This document shows positions 1 to 8,126 of a DNA stretch of 64,000 nucleotides, piece by piece. The notes beneath the pieces were generated by a model, which searched no databases, was not told the origin of the DNA, and saw nothing but the letters and a program-made list of their open reading frames with translations. Both the position numbers and the translations under genes were made by a program. This DNA comes from Azospirillum oryzae (lineage in GTDB: Bacteria > Pseudomonadota > Alphaproteobacteria > Azospirillales > Azospirillaceae). Numbering within the stretch: position 1 is the stretch's first letter; each line of letters opens with the position of its first letter. The stretch is from positions 62,001 to 126,000 of the forward strand of contig NZ_FXAK01000004.1 in the NCBI RefSeq assembly GCF_900177515.1. Reading direction: 5' to 3'.

Positions 1-708
1 CTGGGTCAGGGCGCTGCCGCGCAGCGCGATCGCCTCCTGCTGGGCGAGCGCCACCGCGGCGGTCACCGCCGGCGCGGCGAAGGACGAGCCGTTGCCCATC
101 AGCGTCCGCCCGGCCAGATCGGTCAGCCGGATGTCGGTGCCGTCGGCGCAGAGGTCGGTGATCCCCGGATTGCGCTGGGCCCAGCCCGGCATGGTGCCGT
201 CGCCGCCCGACGCGCTGACGCAGATCGTGTTGTGGTCGGCGGCGAAATAGGAGACGTCGGTCGCCGTCCCGTTCTGCCCGGCATTGCCGGCGGCGGCCGA
301 CACCAGCACCCGCTTGGCGGCGAGGCCGGCCAGCTCGTCCGACAGGATGGTGGTGATCTCCGACGTGGCGGAACCGCCGGCCAGCGACAGGTTGACGCCG
401 ACGATGTTGTAGTCCGACGCATGGGCCACGACCCATTGCAGCGCCTGCTCGATCGCCGACCCCGACGCGGTGGTGGAGGCGTCCGGCATCACCTTCAGCG
501 CGATGATGCCGAGGTCCGGCGCCTGCGACAGGATGCTGGAGGTCACCAGGGCGCCGTGGGTGTCGGCGTTGGGGTTGCGCGCGTCGGCGTCGTTGTCGGC
601 GTAGTCGTGCTGATAGACCACGTGCGAGGCGGTCTCCCAGGTCGGCGACCAGCCGCTGTCGATGACGACGACCGTCTCGCCCCTGCCGGTATAGGTGCTG
701 TTCGCCAT
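1..708 (-). CDS. S8 family serine peptidase (subtilase), 3' end outside window
   Basis: The frame is open from an ATG at 708 to the window edge (236 codons), so the C-terminus is missing. The subtilisin triad is visible: Asp17 in VVVIDSGW, His51 in DTHGA and Ser209 in NGSSFAAP, with Asn142 in SAAAGNAG as the likely oxyanion residue. No signal peptide or propeptide precedes the catalytic domain. The protein is therefore either cytoplasmic or exported by a signal-free route such as type I secretion; that is inference. A purine-rich stretch (AGGACGGGG) lies about 10 bases upstream of the ATG. The family assignment is firm; the substrate is unknown. Confidence 0.9.
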   Translation of the reverse strand, partial: MANSTYTGRGETVVVIDSGWSPTWETASHVVYQHDYADNDADARNPNADTHGALVTSSILSQAPDLGIIALKVMPDASTTASGSAIEQALQWVVAHASDYNIVGVNLSLAGGSATSEITTILSDELAGLAAKRVLVSAAAGNAGQNGTATDVSYFAADHNTICVSASGGDGTMPGWAQRNPGITDLCADGTDIRLTDLAGRTLMGNGSSFAAPAVTAAVALAQQEAIALRGSALTQ

Positions 709-814
709 GCTGTCGGTCCCCGTCCTGCTGCCGTCGATAAGATGCGGGGCGGAGTATGAGGGCTGGCGGTGTGGCCTTCGGATGATAAGGACGGGGCGGA
801 TTGTGGGCGCGCCA

Positions 815-840
815 CCCCTTATGCGCCGTCGCATAAGGGG
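815..840. terminator. 11-bp perfect inverted repeat, possible terminator
   Basis: CCCCTTATGCG at 815-825 pairs with CGCATAAGGGG at 830-840 across a 4-base loop. It sits just past the 3' end of the HTH fragment on the minus strand and upstream of the subtilase gene. There is no T-run on either side, so it may be a rho-independent-like terminator of the GC-rich type or an operator. Confidence 0.45.
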
Positions 841-856
841 GCGCGCATGAGGGGGG

Positions 857-1140
857 TCAGGTGAGGTCGTCCAGATCCATGCGCAGGGCCTCTGCGATGC
901 GCTTCAGGGCATCCACCGAGCCGTTCCGCGCTCCGGCCTCGATCTGCGAGACGTAGGACTGCTTGAGGCCGGCTGCCTCGGCAAGCTGGGTCTGTGTCAG
1001 GCCGCGGTGGTCGCGGAACACCTTGACCGGATGCTCCCCCTCCAGCAGCCGCGCCGCGACCTTGTCGGGGAAGGTTTCGGGGGAGGCATCCCGATAGGCG
1101 TCGTATGCCTGGATCGCCGCGGCTTCGTCGTCGGCCTCCA
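857..1140 (-). pseudogene. 3' part of XRE-family HTH (antitoxin-like) gene split by Tn3
   Basis: This encodes the C-terminal 92 residues of a small DNA-binding protein. The helix-turn-helix is clear: GLTQTQLAEAAGLKQSYVSQ is followed by a second helix region ending in RIAEALRMDLDDL. Removing the transposon and one copy of the 5-bp duplication joins this fragment in frame to 30 codons at 4967-5056, giving a 122-residue protein. The reconstructed N-terminus (MISPAQIIRDGNGKAAFAVL) resembles the Phd/RelB-like segment found in front of the HTH in some antitoxins. The remaining frame stays open into the transposon end (possible GTG at 1189 or ATG at 1156), so a truncated HTH protein could still be made. 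Confidence 0.8.
1136..1140. repeat. Left copy of 5-bp target site duplication (CTCCA)
   Basis: CTCCA directly abuts the left inverted repeat of the Tn3-family element and matches 4967-4971 exactly. A 5-bp duplication is the norm for Tn3-family transposition. Confidence 0.9.
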
Positions 1141-1178
1141 GAGGGCATCGCGACATTTGTTCGGCAGACAACGCTAAG
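1141..1178. repeat. Left terminal inverted repeat of Tn3-family element
   Basis: This 38-bp end starts GAGGGCATCGCGACATTTG and ends ACGCTAAG. The inner ACGxTAAG box is the conserved inner end of Tn3-family repeats. It differs from the right end at only five positions by eye. Confidence 0.92.
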
Positions 1179-1227
1179 GTCGAACGCACCGGGAACAGCG
1201 ATGGATGATTGCCCAGCCTGATGCTGG

Positions 1228-1806
1228 TCAGGAGGTGTATGGCGGCCTCTGGAGGCCCGCCAAGCTCATCTCCCGGTAAACGGTGGATCTCCCCAACCCC
1301 AGTTGCCTGGCGGCTTCGGTCGGCGACAGGCCAGCTTCCACCAGTTTCAGTGCCGCTTTGATCTTGTCCATGTCCACCGGCTCGCGACCTGGGCGTTTGC
1401 CGCGGGCCCGGGCGGCCGCGATGCCGTCCTTCGTGCGCTCGGCGATCAGCCGCCGTTCGAAATGCGCAATCGCGCCGAAGACGTGGAACACCAGTTCGCC
1501 GGCCGCCGAAGTGGTGTCGATCCTCTCCTCCAGGCTGAGCAGGCCGATCCCGCGCTCCTTCAGCATGGCCACCGTCGCCAGCAACTCAGCGAGCGATCGG
1601 CCGAGCCGGTCGAGGCGGACAATGGCCAGCGTGTCGCCACGGCGCGCATAGGCGAGCAACGCCTCCAACCCTGGCCGGTCCTTCGCCTTGCCCGAGCACA
1701 CGTCGGTGAAGACCTTCAAGGCGCCGGCCTGCTCCAGCCGCAACCGTTGACCGGCGACATCCTGGTCGCCGGTCGAGACCCGTGCGTAGCCCAGCATGTC
1801 GCCCAT
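1228..1806 (-). CDS. tnpR: Serine resolvase of the Tn3-family element
   Basis: This 192-residue small serine recombinase resolves cointegrates at the adjacent res site. The catalytic serine is Ser11 in YARVSTGDQ. The conserved LDRLGRSL stretch and the E-helix region (FGAIAHFERRLIAERT) follow, and a C-terminal helix-turn-helix (SPTEAARQLGLGRSTVYRE) binds res. The length is typical of the family. Translation may start at Met1 or at Met4 (MLGYARVS). It is transcribed away from tnpA, so the shared intergenic region is expected to hold both promoters and res and to be autoregulated by TnpR. Confidence 0.95.
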   Translation of the reverse strand: MGDMLGYARVSTGDQDVAGQRLRLEQAGALKVFTDVCSGKAKDRPGLEALLAYARRGDTLAIVRLDRLGRSLAELLATVAMLKERGIGLLSLEERIDTTSAAGELVFHVFGAIAHFERRLIAERTKDGIAAARARGKRPGREPVDMDKIKAALKLVEAGLSPTEAARQLGLGRSTVYREMSLAGLQRPPYTS

Positions 1807-1945
1807 GCCCGTCCCCCAACCGGCCGTTCTGTGGACGGTCGCGCCGAATCCGACCGGACTGCCACGCCGCCGTCCACAAAATACGTCCCGTTAATCCCTG
1901 CTGTCCACAGTCCCCGCCGACGTTTTCTGGACAGGGGAAGACCAC
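1807..1945. promoter_or_regulatory. Putative res site and divergent promoter region
   Basis: The 139 bases between tnpR and tnpA contain repeated short motifs in both orientations: CTGTGGACGG, CCGTCCACAA, CTGTCCACAG and a diverged CTGGACAG. This fits the paired 12-bp-type binding arms of resolvase subsites. Position and repeats are seen directly; the function follows from the family. Confidence 0.7.
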
Positions 1946-4903
1946 GTGGCACGACGCCAATTGCTGACGGAGGAGGAGCGCCGGCTGTTGTTCGGCCTGC
2001 CCACGGATCGGGACGCCTTGGCCCGCCATTACACCTTCACCCGGACGGATTTGGATCTCATCGCCATCCGGCGCGGTGACGCCAACCGCTTGGGCTTTGC
2101 CGTGCAACTGGCGCTCCTGCGCCATCCCGGATTGCCTCTGGCCCACATCGTCGAGCCGATCGACGCCGTCGTTGGCTGGGTGGCCGAACACCTCGAATTG
2201 CCGGCGATCATGTTCGCCGAGTACGCGCACCGGCCTCGGACGATGACCGGTCATGCTCGCGATGCCGCCGTCGCGCTCGGGCTGCGGTTTCCACGCGAGG
2301 CCGACCTGCCCGACCTGATCGAGGCCGCGGCGCAGGCGGCCTGGATTTCCGACGAGGGATTGCCGATCGTGACCGGGACCATCGCCGCGCTCCGGTCCGC
2401 GAAGATCGTCCTGCCGGCCCCGGCGGTGATCGAGCGCGCCGCCCTGGCGGGCCGTGCCCGCGCCAGAAAGCGGGCGGCGGATGCCCTGGTGGCCGATCTC
2501 ACGGACGAGCAGCGGGACAAGCTCGACAAACTGCTGGCCGTTGATCCAGCAACCGGGATCACGTCGCTTGCCTGGCTGAAAACCATTCCCACGGCGCCGA
2601 AAGCGGATCACGTCCGCAACGTGATCGACAAACTCCACGTCGTTCGCGGCATCGGAATCGGTGCCGAGGCGCAGGCGCGTGTCCATGAAACCCGCTTCCG
2701 CCAGTTTGCCCGCGAGGGCATGGCCTCGCCCACCTACCTGATCGAGCGCTGCGCGCCGAACCGGCAGCGCGCGACGCTGGTGGCGCTGCTGATCGACCTG
2801 GAGAACCGGCTCACCGACGCCGCGCTCGATATGGCCGACAAGCTGATCGGCGGTGCGTTCACGCGTGCAAAGAACAGCAAGGAGAAGACCTGCGTCGCGA
2901 AGACGAAGGATGTCGGCCGATTGATGCGCCTGTTCCACCGCACCATCGAGGCGCTCAGCCTGGCCCAGGAAAGCGACGGGGACGCCCTCGCCCTCGTCAA
3001 CGAGGCGGTGGGCTGGCCGCAGTTGCTGCGCGTGCGCGGCGAGGTGGCCAGCCTCGCCGAGCTCGCGGAAGAGGACCCGCTGGTCCGCGCCGCCGACCGG
3101 TACGTCACCATCCGGAAGTTCGCCCCGGTGCTCCTCGAAGCGCTCACGTTCAAGGCCGCCCGGTGCAAGGATCCGATCCTGGCGGCGGTCGAGTTGCTCA
3201 AGGAGCTCAACCGATCCGGCAAGCGCGACATCCCGGCGGACGCGCCGATGCCGTTTCGCAAGGAGTGGCGGCGGCTCGTCGCCAAGGACGGCAAGCCCAA
3301 CCGGCGGCTCTACGAGACAGCGGTGCTCGCCACCCTGCGCAACAAACTGCGTTCGGGCGACGTGTGGGTGGAGCGGTCGTCCAACTACCGCCGCTTCGAC
3401 AGCTATCTGCTGCCCGCGGCGGCGGCGGCCCCGATCGCGGCGGAGCTGAAACTTCCTGCGACGGCCGATGAGTGGCTGGCAGCACGGGGGCGCAACCTCG
3501 ACGAGCGGCTGAAGCGCTTTGCCCAGCGCCTGCGCGACGGCCAACTCGAAGGCGTCGAATTGCGCGACGAGCGGCTGCACATCGCGGCGCTGAAGGCAAT
3601 CGCGCCGCCGGAAGCGGACGTCCTCGCCGACCGGCTCGACGCCCTTCTGCCGCGCGTGCGCATCACCGAATTGCTGCATGAGGTCAACCAGGCGACCGGC
3701 TTCGCGGCGGCGTTCACGAACCTGCGGACCGGCGAGCCCTGCGACAACGAGAACGCGCTGCTCGCTGCCATCCTGGCCGACGGCACCAACCTGGGCCTGA
3801 CGCGCATGGCCGAGGCCAGTCAGGGCGTGACCCGCGACCAGCTGATCTGGACCGCCGACGCCTACATCCGTCCGGAAACCTACCAGGCGGCCCTGGCCCG
3901 GATCATCGACGCTCACCATCGGCTGCCCATGGCCGCCGTCTGGGGTGGCGGCACGACGTCCTCGTCGGACGGCCAGTTCTTCCGCTCCGGCAAGCGCGGC
4001 AACGTCGCCGGCGAGGTGAACGCCCGCTACGGCGGCAGCCCCGGCTTCAGCTTCTACACCCACGTCTCGGATCAGCACGGTCCGTTCCATGTCCGGGTCA
4101 TTTCGGCGGCGACGCACGAGGCACCCTTCGTTCTGGATGGTCTGCTCCACCACGGCACCGGCCTTTCCATCGACACCCACTACGTGGACACGGGCGGCGC
4201 CTCGGATCACATGTTCAGTGTGGCGGCCATGCTCGGCTTCCGCTTCTGTCCCCGCCTGCGCGACTTTCCCGAACGCCGCTTGGCCAGCATCGAGCCGCCA
4301 AGCTGCTATCCGGACCTGCAGCCGCTGCTGGGCCGGCGGATCAAGGTGGACATCATCCGCGACCATTGGACCGACGTGGTGCGTCTGGTCGCGTCGCTGA
4401 AGGCCGGCACCGTGGCGCCCTCGACCATGTTGAAGAAGCTGGCCGCCTACGAGCGGCAGAACCAACTCGATCTGGCGCTCCAGGAACTGGGCCGCATCGA
4501 GCGCACACTCTTCATGATCGATTGGTTGGAAACGCCCGAACTCAGGAGGAGCTGTCACATCGGACTGAACAAAGGGGAGCAGCGTCACGCCCTGGCCCAG
4601 GCGATCTGCACCTTCAAGCAGGGCCGGATCGCCGACCGCGGGTCCGAGGCCCAGCAGTACCGCGCCTCGGGACTGAACCTGCTCATCGCTGCGATCGTCC
4701 ACTGGAACTCGACCTACATGGCTGACGCGGTGGCTCACCTGCGCATGATCGGCGAGACCGTGCCCGACGACCTGCTCGTCCACACCTCGCCGGTCGGCTG
4801 GGAGCACATCAGCCTGTCCGGTGATTTCCTGTGGGACCGGGCGGCAGCCATACCGATGGGAAGGCGGCCGCTCAACCTGGGACGTCGCCGCCATGCCGCC
4901 TGA
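1946..4903 (+). CDS. tnpA: Tn3-family transposase (DDE)
   Basis: This 985-residue transposase cuts the terminal inverted repeats and joins them to target DNA in replicative transposition. The N-terminal half is the DUF4158-type DNA-binding region (RRLLFGLPTDRDALARHYTF). The C-terminal half is the Tn3 DDE domain. The likely catalytic residues are Asp675 (TSSSDGQFF), Asp748 (YVDTGGASDH) and Glu878 (LNKGEQRHAL), with spacings of 73 and 130 that match the family. The length is close to the usual 960-1010. The frame is uninterrupted and the gene ends 25 bases before the right inverted repeat, so the enzyme looks functional. Confidence 0.96.
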   Translation: MARRQLLTEEERRLLFGLPTDRDALARHYTFTRTDLDLIAIRRGDANRLGFAVQLALLRHPGLPLAHIVEPIDAVVGWVAEHLELPAIMFAEYAHRPRTMTGHARDAAVALGLRFPREADLPDLIEAAAQAAWISDEGLPIVTGTIAALRSAKIVLPAPAVIERAALAGRARARKRAADALVADLTDEQRDKLDKLLAVDPATGITSLAWLKTIPTAPKADHVRNVIDKLHVVRGIGIGAEAQARVHETRFRQFAREGMASPTYLIERCAPNRQRATLVALLIDLENRLTDAALDMADKLIGGAFTRAKNSKEKTCVAKTKDVGRLMRLFHRTIEALSLAQESDGDALALVNEAVGWPQLLRVRGEVASLAELAEEDPLVRAADRYVTIRKFAPVLLEALTFKAARCKDPILAAVELLKELNRSGKRDIPADAPMPFRKEWRRLVAKDGKPNRRLYETAVLATLRNKLRSGDVWVERSSNYRRFDSYLLPAAAAAPIAAELKLPATADEWLAARGRNLDERLKRFAQRLRDGQLEGVELRDERLHIAALKAIAPPEADVLADRLDALLPRVRITELLHEVNQATGFAAAFTNLRTGEPCDNENALLAAILADGTNLGLTRMAEASQGVTRDQLIWTADAYIRPETYQAALARIIDAHHRLPMAAVWGGGTTSSSDGQFFRSGKRGNVAGEVNARYGGSPGFSFYTHVSDQHGPFHVRVISAATHEAPFVLDGLLHHGTGLSIDTHYVDTGGASDHMFSVAAMLGFRFCPRLRDFPERRLASIEPPSCYPDLQPLLGRRIKVDIIRDHWTDVVRLVASLKAGTVAPSTMLKKLAAYERQNQLDLALQELGRIERTLFMIDWLETPELRRSCHIGLNKGEQRHALAQAICTFKQGRIADRGSEAQQYRASGLNLLIAAIVHWNSTYMADAVAHLRMIGETVPDDLLVHTSPVGWEHISLSGDFLWDRAAAIPMGRRPLNLGRRRHAA

Positions 4904-4928
4904 GATCTGTGTTCTTGCTCTGTTCGAG

Positions 4929-4966
4929 CTTGGCGTTGTTTACCGAACAAATGTCGCGATGTCCTC
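4929..4966. repeat. Right terminal inverted repeat of Tn3-family element
   Basis: This is the reverse complement of the left end with five differences by eye. It starts CTTGGCGTTG on the plus strand and ends GCGATGTCCTC. It is followed directly by the duplicated target CTCCA. Confidence 0.92.
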
Positions 4967-4971
4967 CTCCA
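4967..4971. repeat. Right copy of 5-bp target site duplication (CTCCA)
   Basis: Direct repeat of 1136-1140, immediately outside the right inverted repeat. Confidence 0.9.
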
Positions 4972-5056
4972 GCAGGCGCTCATACTCGGCAATGGGCAGC
5001 ACGGCGAAGGCGGCCTTGCCGTTGCCGTCGCGGATGATCTGTGCCGGGCTGATCAT
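4967..5056 (-). pseudogene. 5' part of the HTH antitoxin-like gene split by Tn3
   Basis: Thirty codons run from an ATG at 5056, preceded by GAGGAA eight bases upstream. The sequence begins MISPAQIIRDGNGKAAFAVL and ends YERLLE. It joins in frame to the HTH fragment at 857-1140 once the transposon is removed. The N-terminal segment resembles those of Phd/RelB-type antitoxins. A partner toxin would normally sit next to it, but I could not recognise one in the 150 bases upstream. Confidence 0.75.
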
Positions 5057-5263
5057 GGATATTCCTCAACGCAGGCGGTTCCCGTGGCGTAGCGGCAGTA
5101 TCGCTTTTCGCACTGCCTCTTCCAACGACGCTGAGAAGACTTGCGGCTATGAGGGAGCATAAGTCTGGCCCTCACCACCTGCCGCTCCACCATTTGGTGC
5201 ATGGGGCTTTATTCAATCCTCTGGATTGGCTGGAGGGAAAATGCGCCGCGCTGCCCGGTACGT

Positions 5264-5677
5264 TCACGCACCGGCGCCGGCTTGGCCCTTGATGTAGCGC
5301 TTCAGCGCCTCAAACGGCGTGCCGACAACGGACATCACGCAGTACGAGCGCGACCAGAGTGCGGGCTTGCTGTCCCAGCGCTTCACCTCGTCCGGGAACT
5401 CCGCCCGTAAGCGGCGGCTCGTCCCAGTCTTCAGCGCGTTCACGAACTCAGACAAAGCGGTGGTCGGCGGCAGCGTGACGAGCAGGGGCACATGGTCCAG
5501 TTCGTCATTGCACTCCAGCATCCGCCCGCCCCAGGCGTTGCACCGCTCCCCGGCGGGCTCGCCAAAGGGTGTCAGCATGTCCACCGTCAGCACACGGCGA
5601 CGGTATTTCGTCACCAGAACGAGATGGTCGTTCAGGCTGTAGACGCTGTGGTGCGCGTCTTTGACTAGAACAACCAA
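5264..5677 (-). CDS. tnpA: IS200-type Y1 transposase with altered HUH motif
   Basis: This 137-residue single-strand transposase has the IS200/IS605 signatures HSVYSLNDHLVLVTKYRR, ALKTGTSRRLR and WSRSYCV. The nucleophile is Tyr128 in RYIKGQ. The metal-binding HUH motif, normally DHVHLLV, reads DHVPLLV: His62 is kept and the second histidine is Pro64. One base change (CAC to CCC) would explain this. In studied relatives both histidines bind the metal, so the enzyme is probably inactive. The length is normal and the frame intact, which suggests recent inactivation. Confidence 0.9.
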   Translation of the reverse strand: MVVLVKDAHHSVYSLNDHLVLVTKYRRRVLTVDMLTPFGEPAGERCNAWGGRMLECNDELDHVPLLVTLPPTTALSEFVNALKTGTSRRLRAEFPDEVKRWDSKPALWSRSYCVMSVVGTPFEALKRYIKGQAGAGA

Positions 5678-5714
5678 AACTTGCCATTTCCGCGGAACTA
5701 ATTATAATATCAGA

Positions 5715-6944
5715 ATGAAAATGCCAGTGCGCAAGGTCACTTACCGCCTCTATCCGTCGCGGACTCAATCTGTGGCCTTGAGCGCTGCCTTACGTCTGCA
5801 CCAACAGCTGTACAACGCTGCCCTGGAGCAGCGGATCGACGCCTACCGTCGCCGTGGCGTGTCGCTGACCTATGCCGACCAGTGCCACGACCTGACCGCC
5901 CTGCGTCAGGAGTGTCCGGAGTTCGCGACGCTTAACTGCTCCTCGCAACAGGTCACGCTGCGCCGGCTCGACAAGGCCTTCAAGGCGTTCTTCGAGCGCG
6001 TGAAAACCAAGGGTGCGGCGGCGGGCTTTCCGCGTTTCAAGAGTTTGGCCCGCTTCCCCGGCTTTGGCTTTAAGTCGCACGGCGACGGCTGGCGCTTTAC
6101 GCCCGGCGTGGAGTGGCGCCATGGCAAGCTGCGCCTCCAGGGCATCGGCACGATCAAGGCGCGCGGACAGGCCCGCCAGGGCGGCATCATCAAGGCGAGC
6201 GAACTGCTGCACCGTGACGGCGCCTGGCATCTGTCGCTGACCCTGGAGTGCCCCGACATCATCCGCGCGTCCGGGACTGAGGCGGTCGCCTTCGACTGGG
6301 GCACGGAGACCTTTGCCACGCTGGCCATCGGCGAAGCGGACGCGCCCATGATGGAGACGGTCGAGAACCCGCGATGGTACCGCCACGAGCAGCAGCGCAT
6401 CACCGACCTTCAGCAGGCGGTCAGTCGCAAGCGCCAGGGTTCGAACCGGCGCCGCAAGGCCGCACGCCGACTGGCGAAGGCGCGCGCCCGCACCGCACGG
6501 CGCCGTCTTGACTGGCAGCACAAGCTGTCGTCCGACCTTGTCAAGCGGTTCGCCCTGATCGCGACGGAACAGCTGTCGGTCGCCGCCATGACCCGATCCG
6601 CCGCCGGAAGCGTGGACGCCCCCGGCAAGCGGGTTGCTCAGAAAGCGGGGCTGAACCGGGAGATCCTCGACACGGCTCCCTCTCAATTCTTGTCGCTGAT
6701 GCGGTACAAAGTGCAGGAAACTGGCACCGCACGCCTGATCGAAGCGCCGACACGCCGGCTGAAGCCGTCACAGACCTGTCCATGCTGCGGCACGGTCCGA
6801 AAGAAGGCTCTCAGCGAGCGTGTGCACAGGTGCGACGTGTGCGGGACGACCTTGCCCCGTGACTTCGCGTCGGCATGGGTTGTCTTGAGGTACGCTCATG
6901 GCGGTCTCAAGGCGAAGGGGTCGGAACGGCCCGATGCGGAGTAA
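5715..6944 (+). CDS. tnpB: IS605-type TnpB RNA-guided nuclease
   Basis: From the ATG at 5715 the protein has 409 residues, a usual TnpB length. An upstream start at 5661 would overlap tnpA and adds a segment without family character. The RuvC-like residues are Asp194 (FDWGTET), Glu285 (IATEQLSV) and Asp383 (PRDFASA). A zinc ribbon has CPCC (from residue 355) and CDVC pairs. The last motif is diverged: most relatives read DxNAA where this has DFASA. TnpB proteins cut DNA next to a short target motif under guidance of an RNA made from the element's right end. The catalytic set appears complete. Confidence 0.92.
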   Translation: MKMPVRKVTYRLYPSRTQSVALSAALRLHQQLYNAALEQRIDAYRRRGVSLTYADQCHDLTALRQECPEFATLNCSSQQVTLRRLDKAFKAFFERVKTKGAAAGFPRFKSLARFPGFGFKSHGDGWRFTPGVEWRHGKLRLQGIGTIKARGQARQGGIIKASELLHRDGAWHLSLTLECPDIIRASGTEAVAFDWGTETFATLAIGEADAPMMETVENPRWYRHEQQRITDLQQAVSRKRQGSNRRRKAARRLAKARARTARRRLDWQHKLSSDLVKRFALIATEQLSVAAMTRSAAGSVDAPGKRVAQKAGLNREILDTAPSQFLSLMRYKVQETGTARLIEAPTRRLKPSQTCPCCGTVRKKALSERVHRCDVCGTTLPRDFASAWVVLRYAHGGLKAKGSERPDAE

Positions 6945-6990
6945 TGCCCGCGAAGCCACCTCCATTCGCGGAATGGGGGCGGTAGTTCAT
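6850..6990 (+). ncRNA. Candidate omega (reRNA) guide RNA and right end of IS605-type element
   Basis: In this family the guide RNA overlaps the 3' end of tnpB and runs through the right end. A stem (6959-6967 with 6971-6979, loop GCG) and the terminal TTCAT at 6986-6990 are seen. The 5' limit given here is an estimate. The guide would be the bases just past 6990. Confidence 0.4.
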
Positions 6991-7041
6991 CTGTAGAGGG
7001 ACGGTCAGGCAAGACGGAGCAGTGCTGTGCGAGGGGTGTGG

Positions 7042-8121
7042 ATGAGGGTGCCGGTCGATTATCGCTGGGGGTTCGCCGCCCTGGTGTTCCTGCCGTCCGC
7101 CGGAGCCGCCCAATCTCCCGCTGCCCCTCCCCCCGCCCTTTTCCCCGGGGCGCCGGTGCTGGAGTTGCCGGTGCGCTGCCGGATCGGGGCGGAGTGCTTC
7201 GTCCAGAACTATGTCGATGCCGATCCGGGACCGGGGATGCAGGACTTCGCCTGCGGGCGGCTGACCTATGACGGGCACAAGGGGACCGATTTCCGGCTGC
7301 CCGATCTGGAGGCGATGCGGCGCGGGGTGGCGGTGGTGGCCGCGGCACCCGGCACGGTCACCCGCGTGCGCGACGGCATGGAGGATGTCAGCATCCGGCA
7401 GAGCGGCGGCGCGCCGGCCGGGCGCGAGGCCGGCAACGCGGTGGTGGTCGATCACGGCAACGGCTGGGAGACCCAGTACAGCCACCTGAAGCGCGGCAGC
7501 ATCGAGGTCAGGCCGGGAGACCGGGTGGAGGCCGGCACGCCGCTGGCCGAGGTCGGGCTGTCCGGCAACACCGAATTCCCCCATGTTGATTTCGGCATCC
7601 GCCACGACGGCCATACCCTCGACCCCTATACCGGCAAGGAGGCGGGAACCGGAGAGGCGCCGGCCTGCGCCGTTGACCAGGGTGCCGCCGATCAGGACAC
7701 GGCTGCGATGCCGGCGGGCACGCTGTGGAGCGACGCGGCGCGCCGGAAACTCGCCTACCGGCCGAGCGCCCTGCTCGGTGCCGGGCTGGCGCCCGAGGCG
7801 CCGAAGGCGGAGGTGGCGCGGGACGGCGGCTATGGCGGCAAGCCCCTGCCCGCCGACGCGCCGACGCTGGGGGTGTGGGCGGAGCTGATGGGCGGGCGGA
7901 AGGGCGACCGGGTGACGTTGGAGGTGACCGGCCCCGACGGCCGCCGCCTGTCCCGCAACGAGGGCGCGGTGCCGCGTCCGCTGGCCGTGCTGTTCTTCGG
8001 CACCGAGGTGAAGAAGCCCGTTCCCGGCTCCTGGCCGTCCGGCCCCTACCGGGTGACGGTGACGCTGCGCCATGGCGACGAGACGGTGTTCCGGGAGGAG
8101 CGGCGGGTCGAGCTGCGCTGA
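7042..8121 (+). CDS. M23/LytM-like peptidase, secreted, with unusual HVD motif
   Basis: The ATG at 7042 follows GAGGGG. An upstream in-frame GTG at 7027 is less likely. The 359-residue product starts with a signal-peptide-like stretch (GFAALVFLPSAGAAQ), so it should act in the periplasm. The LytM core shows His79 and Asp83 in DGHKGTDF, His148 in TQYSHL, and a last motif FPHVDFGIR. In classical M23 enzymes the last motif is HxH and its second histidine binds zinc; here it is Asp183. Activity on peptidoglycan is therefore uncertain. The C-terminal 150 residues form a beta-rich extension without a family I recognise. Confidence 0.85.
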   Translation: MRVPVDYRWGFAALVFLPSAGAAQSPAAPPPALFPGAPVLELPVRCRIGAECFVQNYVDADPGPGMQDFACGRLTYDGHKGTDFRLPDLEAMRRGVAVVAAAPGTVTRVRDGMEDVSIRQSGGAPAGREAGNAVVVDHGNGWETQYSHLKRGSIEVRPGDRVEAGTPLAEVGLSGNTEFPHVDFGIRHDGHTLDPYTGKEAGTGEAPACAVDQGAADQDTAAMPAGTLWSDAARRKLAYRPSALLGAGLAPEAPKAEVARDGGYGGKPLPADAPTLGVWAELMGGRKGDRVTLEVTGPDGRRLSRNEGAVPRPLAVLFFGTEVKKPVPGSWPSGPYRVTVTLRHGDETVFREERRVELR

Positions 8122-8126
8122 CCGGG

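Larger units (their letters stand above)
1141..4966. mobile_element. Tn3-family transposon, complete, no passenger genes
   Basis: This 3826-bp unit is bounded by 38-bp imperfect inverted repeats that start GAGG and end in (C/T)AAG. It is flanked by a perfect 5-bp duplication (CTCCA). It holds a serine resolvase and a large DDE transposase transcribed divergently from a roughly 140-bp intergenic res region. There is no cargo. Intact ends, a perfect duplication and open genes point to a recent insertion and a probably mobile element. Confidence 0.95.
5210..6990. mobile_element. IS200/IS605-family element with divergent tnpA and tnpB
   Basis: A Y1 transposase gene (minus strand) and a tnpB gene (plus strand) diverge from a shared region near 5680-5715, the layout of IS605-type elements. 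A small hairpin (CAATCC-TCT-GGATTG, 5215-5229) marks the probable left end. A 9-bp-stem hairpin at 6959-6979 followed by TTCAT marks the right end. Exact boundaries are inferred because this family makes no target duplication. Confidence 0.75.

Noticed and set aside
1586..4894. Very long minus-strand open frame opposite the Tn3 transposase
   Set aside because: It is antisense to a clear DDE transposase, has no recognisable domain and arises from the high GC content.
5057..5200. Short minus-strand frame ending just before the split antitoxin gene, considered as its toxin
   Set aside because: Only about 25 codons are open and no toxin motif is visible.
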